Assembly: GCA_947176355.1 (NCBI GenBank)
Contig: CAMWQY010000127.1
Coordinates: 1 to 7,461 of the forward strand
Direction of reading: 5' to 3'
DNA length: 7,461 nucleotides
Origin: an uncultured Porphyromonadaceae bacterium
Lineage (GTDB): Bacteria > Bacteroidota > Bacteroidia > Bacteroidales > Muribaculaceae
Below are positions 6,384 to 7,461 of the stretch, piece after piece. Position numbers and translations under genes: made by a program. Within the stretch, counting starts at the first letter, position 1, and every line of letters begins with the position of its first letter. The notes beneath the pieces are model-generated. The model ran no database searches and was not told the DNA's origin. It saw only the letters and a list, made by a program, of their open reading frames with translations.

Positions 6384-7461
6384 TTATTCATTGATGAGAG
6401 GATATCCTTGGTAGTAGCGTAGGGTGATTTCTGTGAGTATTTTCTGAATCCTTTTTCCGGTGAGGTTCGCCTCAGCCTGAGCAAGCTTGGTAGAGGAAGT
6501 ATAGAGGTCGAGGGCGGATACAGCTCCTAATTCATATTTTTTTCTCATAGCTTTATAGGCAATCTGTTCGGCTTCAAGCCGTCTGGAAGCAGCTGCGAGT
6601 TCTTCTAATGCTGCTTCATGATCAAGTCGGGCTTCTTCAGCTGATTGATTGATTTGATAATGCATTTGCTCTTGCCTTATTTTACTTTCATTTAGCTGAA
6701 TGGATGCTTTCTTCACTCGGTGTGCAGTAGCGAGACCATCAAATATAGGAAGAGAGAATGAAAGACTGAAATATTCACCCATGTTATCACGAAACTGACT
6801 GGGAAAAGATGGGAAATCGGTTTTAACTCCAATCATACGATAGTAGGATGTTGAAATCCCTGCTCCGAAAGAAATCTTAGGACTATATCCACCTTTTGCT
6901 GCGCGAAGATACATGGCATCTTCTTTTACAGCCATATCAGCTTCCTCAATCTCGGGAAGAATACGAGTTCCATCAGAAAAAGGAAGATAATTTAAATCTA
7001 CAACAATATTCAAATGATTGTCAGACCGAGGCATTCCCATTGCCGTGCGAAGCGAGAGATGGGCTTTCTTCAACAAATTTTGCTGATTGACTAATTCATA
7101 TCGGTCAGCTGCAACTATAGCCTCAAGTTCTGCAACATCTGCCCCACTCTTTGTGCCAAGTTTATGAGAAAGACGAGCTGTTTCAAGGTCGGTGGAATCC
7201 CGTGCAAGTTGCCGATGCATTTGCTCTACCATAGATGTGCAATAAGAAATGTTGTAAAAGTCTTTTATCACTTCGAGTGATACTCGGTCTTCTTCCACAA
7301 GTTGAGCTTTTTTCTTCCGGATTTCAGCTGCTTTAAGAGCTTTGAGATTATTGATACGGACAAGACCGTCGAAGAGTGGAAGCGACATTTCGAGTCCGAA
7401 GCCTGTGCCTAAGGTCTTTTTGTTGTCGTAGGTATTGGTTTCAGGGTCGATGTTACGACCA
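6384..7461 (-). CDS. TolC-family outer-membrane efflux protein, 5' end outside the window
   Basis: The reading frame stays open to the right edge (first full codon 7458-7460), giving 358 residues of the C-terminal part. An internal ATG at 7388 is not the true start, because the preceding codons encode family sequence (GRNIDPETNTYDN and GFGLE). The missing start should include the signal peptide and the first helix. The internal duplication of the TolC/OEP fold is clear, with residues numbered from the first visible codon: SLPLFDGL at 26-33 matches SLPIFDGL at 236-243, and KLGTKSGAD at 100-108 matches ELGAVSALD at 310-318, both 210 residues apart. Long amphipathic helices (about 34-135 and 246-345) would form the periplasmic tunnel of a trimer. 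It is the first operon gene visible here and supplies the outer-membrane exit for the adaptor and ABC components downstream. The operon promoter is beyond the right edge. Confidence 0.92.
   Translation of the reverse strand, partial: GRNIDPETNTYDNKKTLGTGFGLEMSLPLFDGLVRINNLKALKAAEIRKKKAQLVEEDRVSLEVIKDFYNISYCTSMVEQMHRQLARDSTDLETARLSHKLGTKSGADVAELEAIVAADRYELVNQQNLLKKAHLSLRTAMGMPRSDNHLNIVVDLNYLPFSDGTRILPEIEEADMAVKEDAMYLRAAKGGYSPKISFGAGISTSYYRMIGVKTDFPSFPSQFRDNMGEYFSLSFSLPIFDGLATAHRVKKASIQLNESKIRQEQMHYQINQSAEEARLDHEAALEELAAASRRLEAEQIAYKAMRKKYELGAVSALDLYTSSTKLAQAEANLTGKRIQKILTEITLRYYQGYPLINE

Noticed and set aside
6194..6484. 96-aa minus-strand frame with LKDFKDFKDLKD repeats
   Set aside because: It overlaps the end of the TolC-type gene and the start of the adaptor gene in another frame; the peptide repeat only reflects the 9-bp DNA array.
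7386..7388. ATG at 7388 as the start of the TolC-type protein
   Set aside because: The frame continues upstream to the window edge with TolC-like sequence, and the signal peptide is missing; the gene is simply cut by the edge.

Overview
The window looks like a chromosomal segment of a Bacteroidota bacterium, most likely a gut Bacteroidales; I cannot fix the genus. Three things point there. Two promoter-like sites match the Bacteroides TTTG / N19-21 / TAnnTTTG architecture. No start codon has a convincing Shine-Dalgarno sequence. The gene content (an AAA-ATPase-like/PD-(D/E)XK protein and a split MacAB-TolC-type efflux operon with an 8-helix permease) is typical of that phylum.

Layout. Positions 1-323 hold no convincing gene. 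They carry a leftward promoter (59-90) for a gene beyond the left edge, a weak dyad (114-131), and a rightward promoter (269-300) for the first gene. Positions 324-1880 (+) encode a 518-aa AAA-ATPase-like protein with a C-terminal PD-(D/E)XK nuclease-like domain. A perfect 17-bp stem at 1879-1915 is a shared terminator between this gene and the convergent operon. From the right edge back to 1916, all genes lie on the minus strand. In transcription order they are a TolC-family outer-membrane factor (5' end outside the window), a HlyD/MacA-type periplasmic adaptor, a MacB/LolD-type ABC ATPase and an 8-helix MacB/FtsX-type permease.

The four minus-strand products would form one tripartite transporter. 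The ATPase powers the inner-membrane permease, the adaptor bridges the periplasm, and the TolC protein opens through the outer membrane. The substrate cannot be read from the sequence. The operon promoter lies beyond the right edge, and I found no internal promoter in the two spacers.

The main unexplained structure is in those two spacers. The tolC-adaptor spacer contains six tandem 9-bp units that together form a long near-perfect hairpin. The adaptor-ATPase spacer contains four tandem 7-bp units followed by three 9-bp units and a short hairpin. I see no evidence for a wholly new multi-gene system. The best leads are these spacer repeats and the function of the orphan AAA/nuclease protein.
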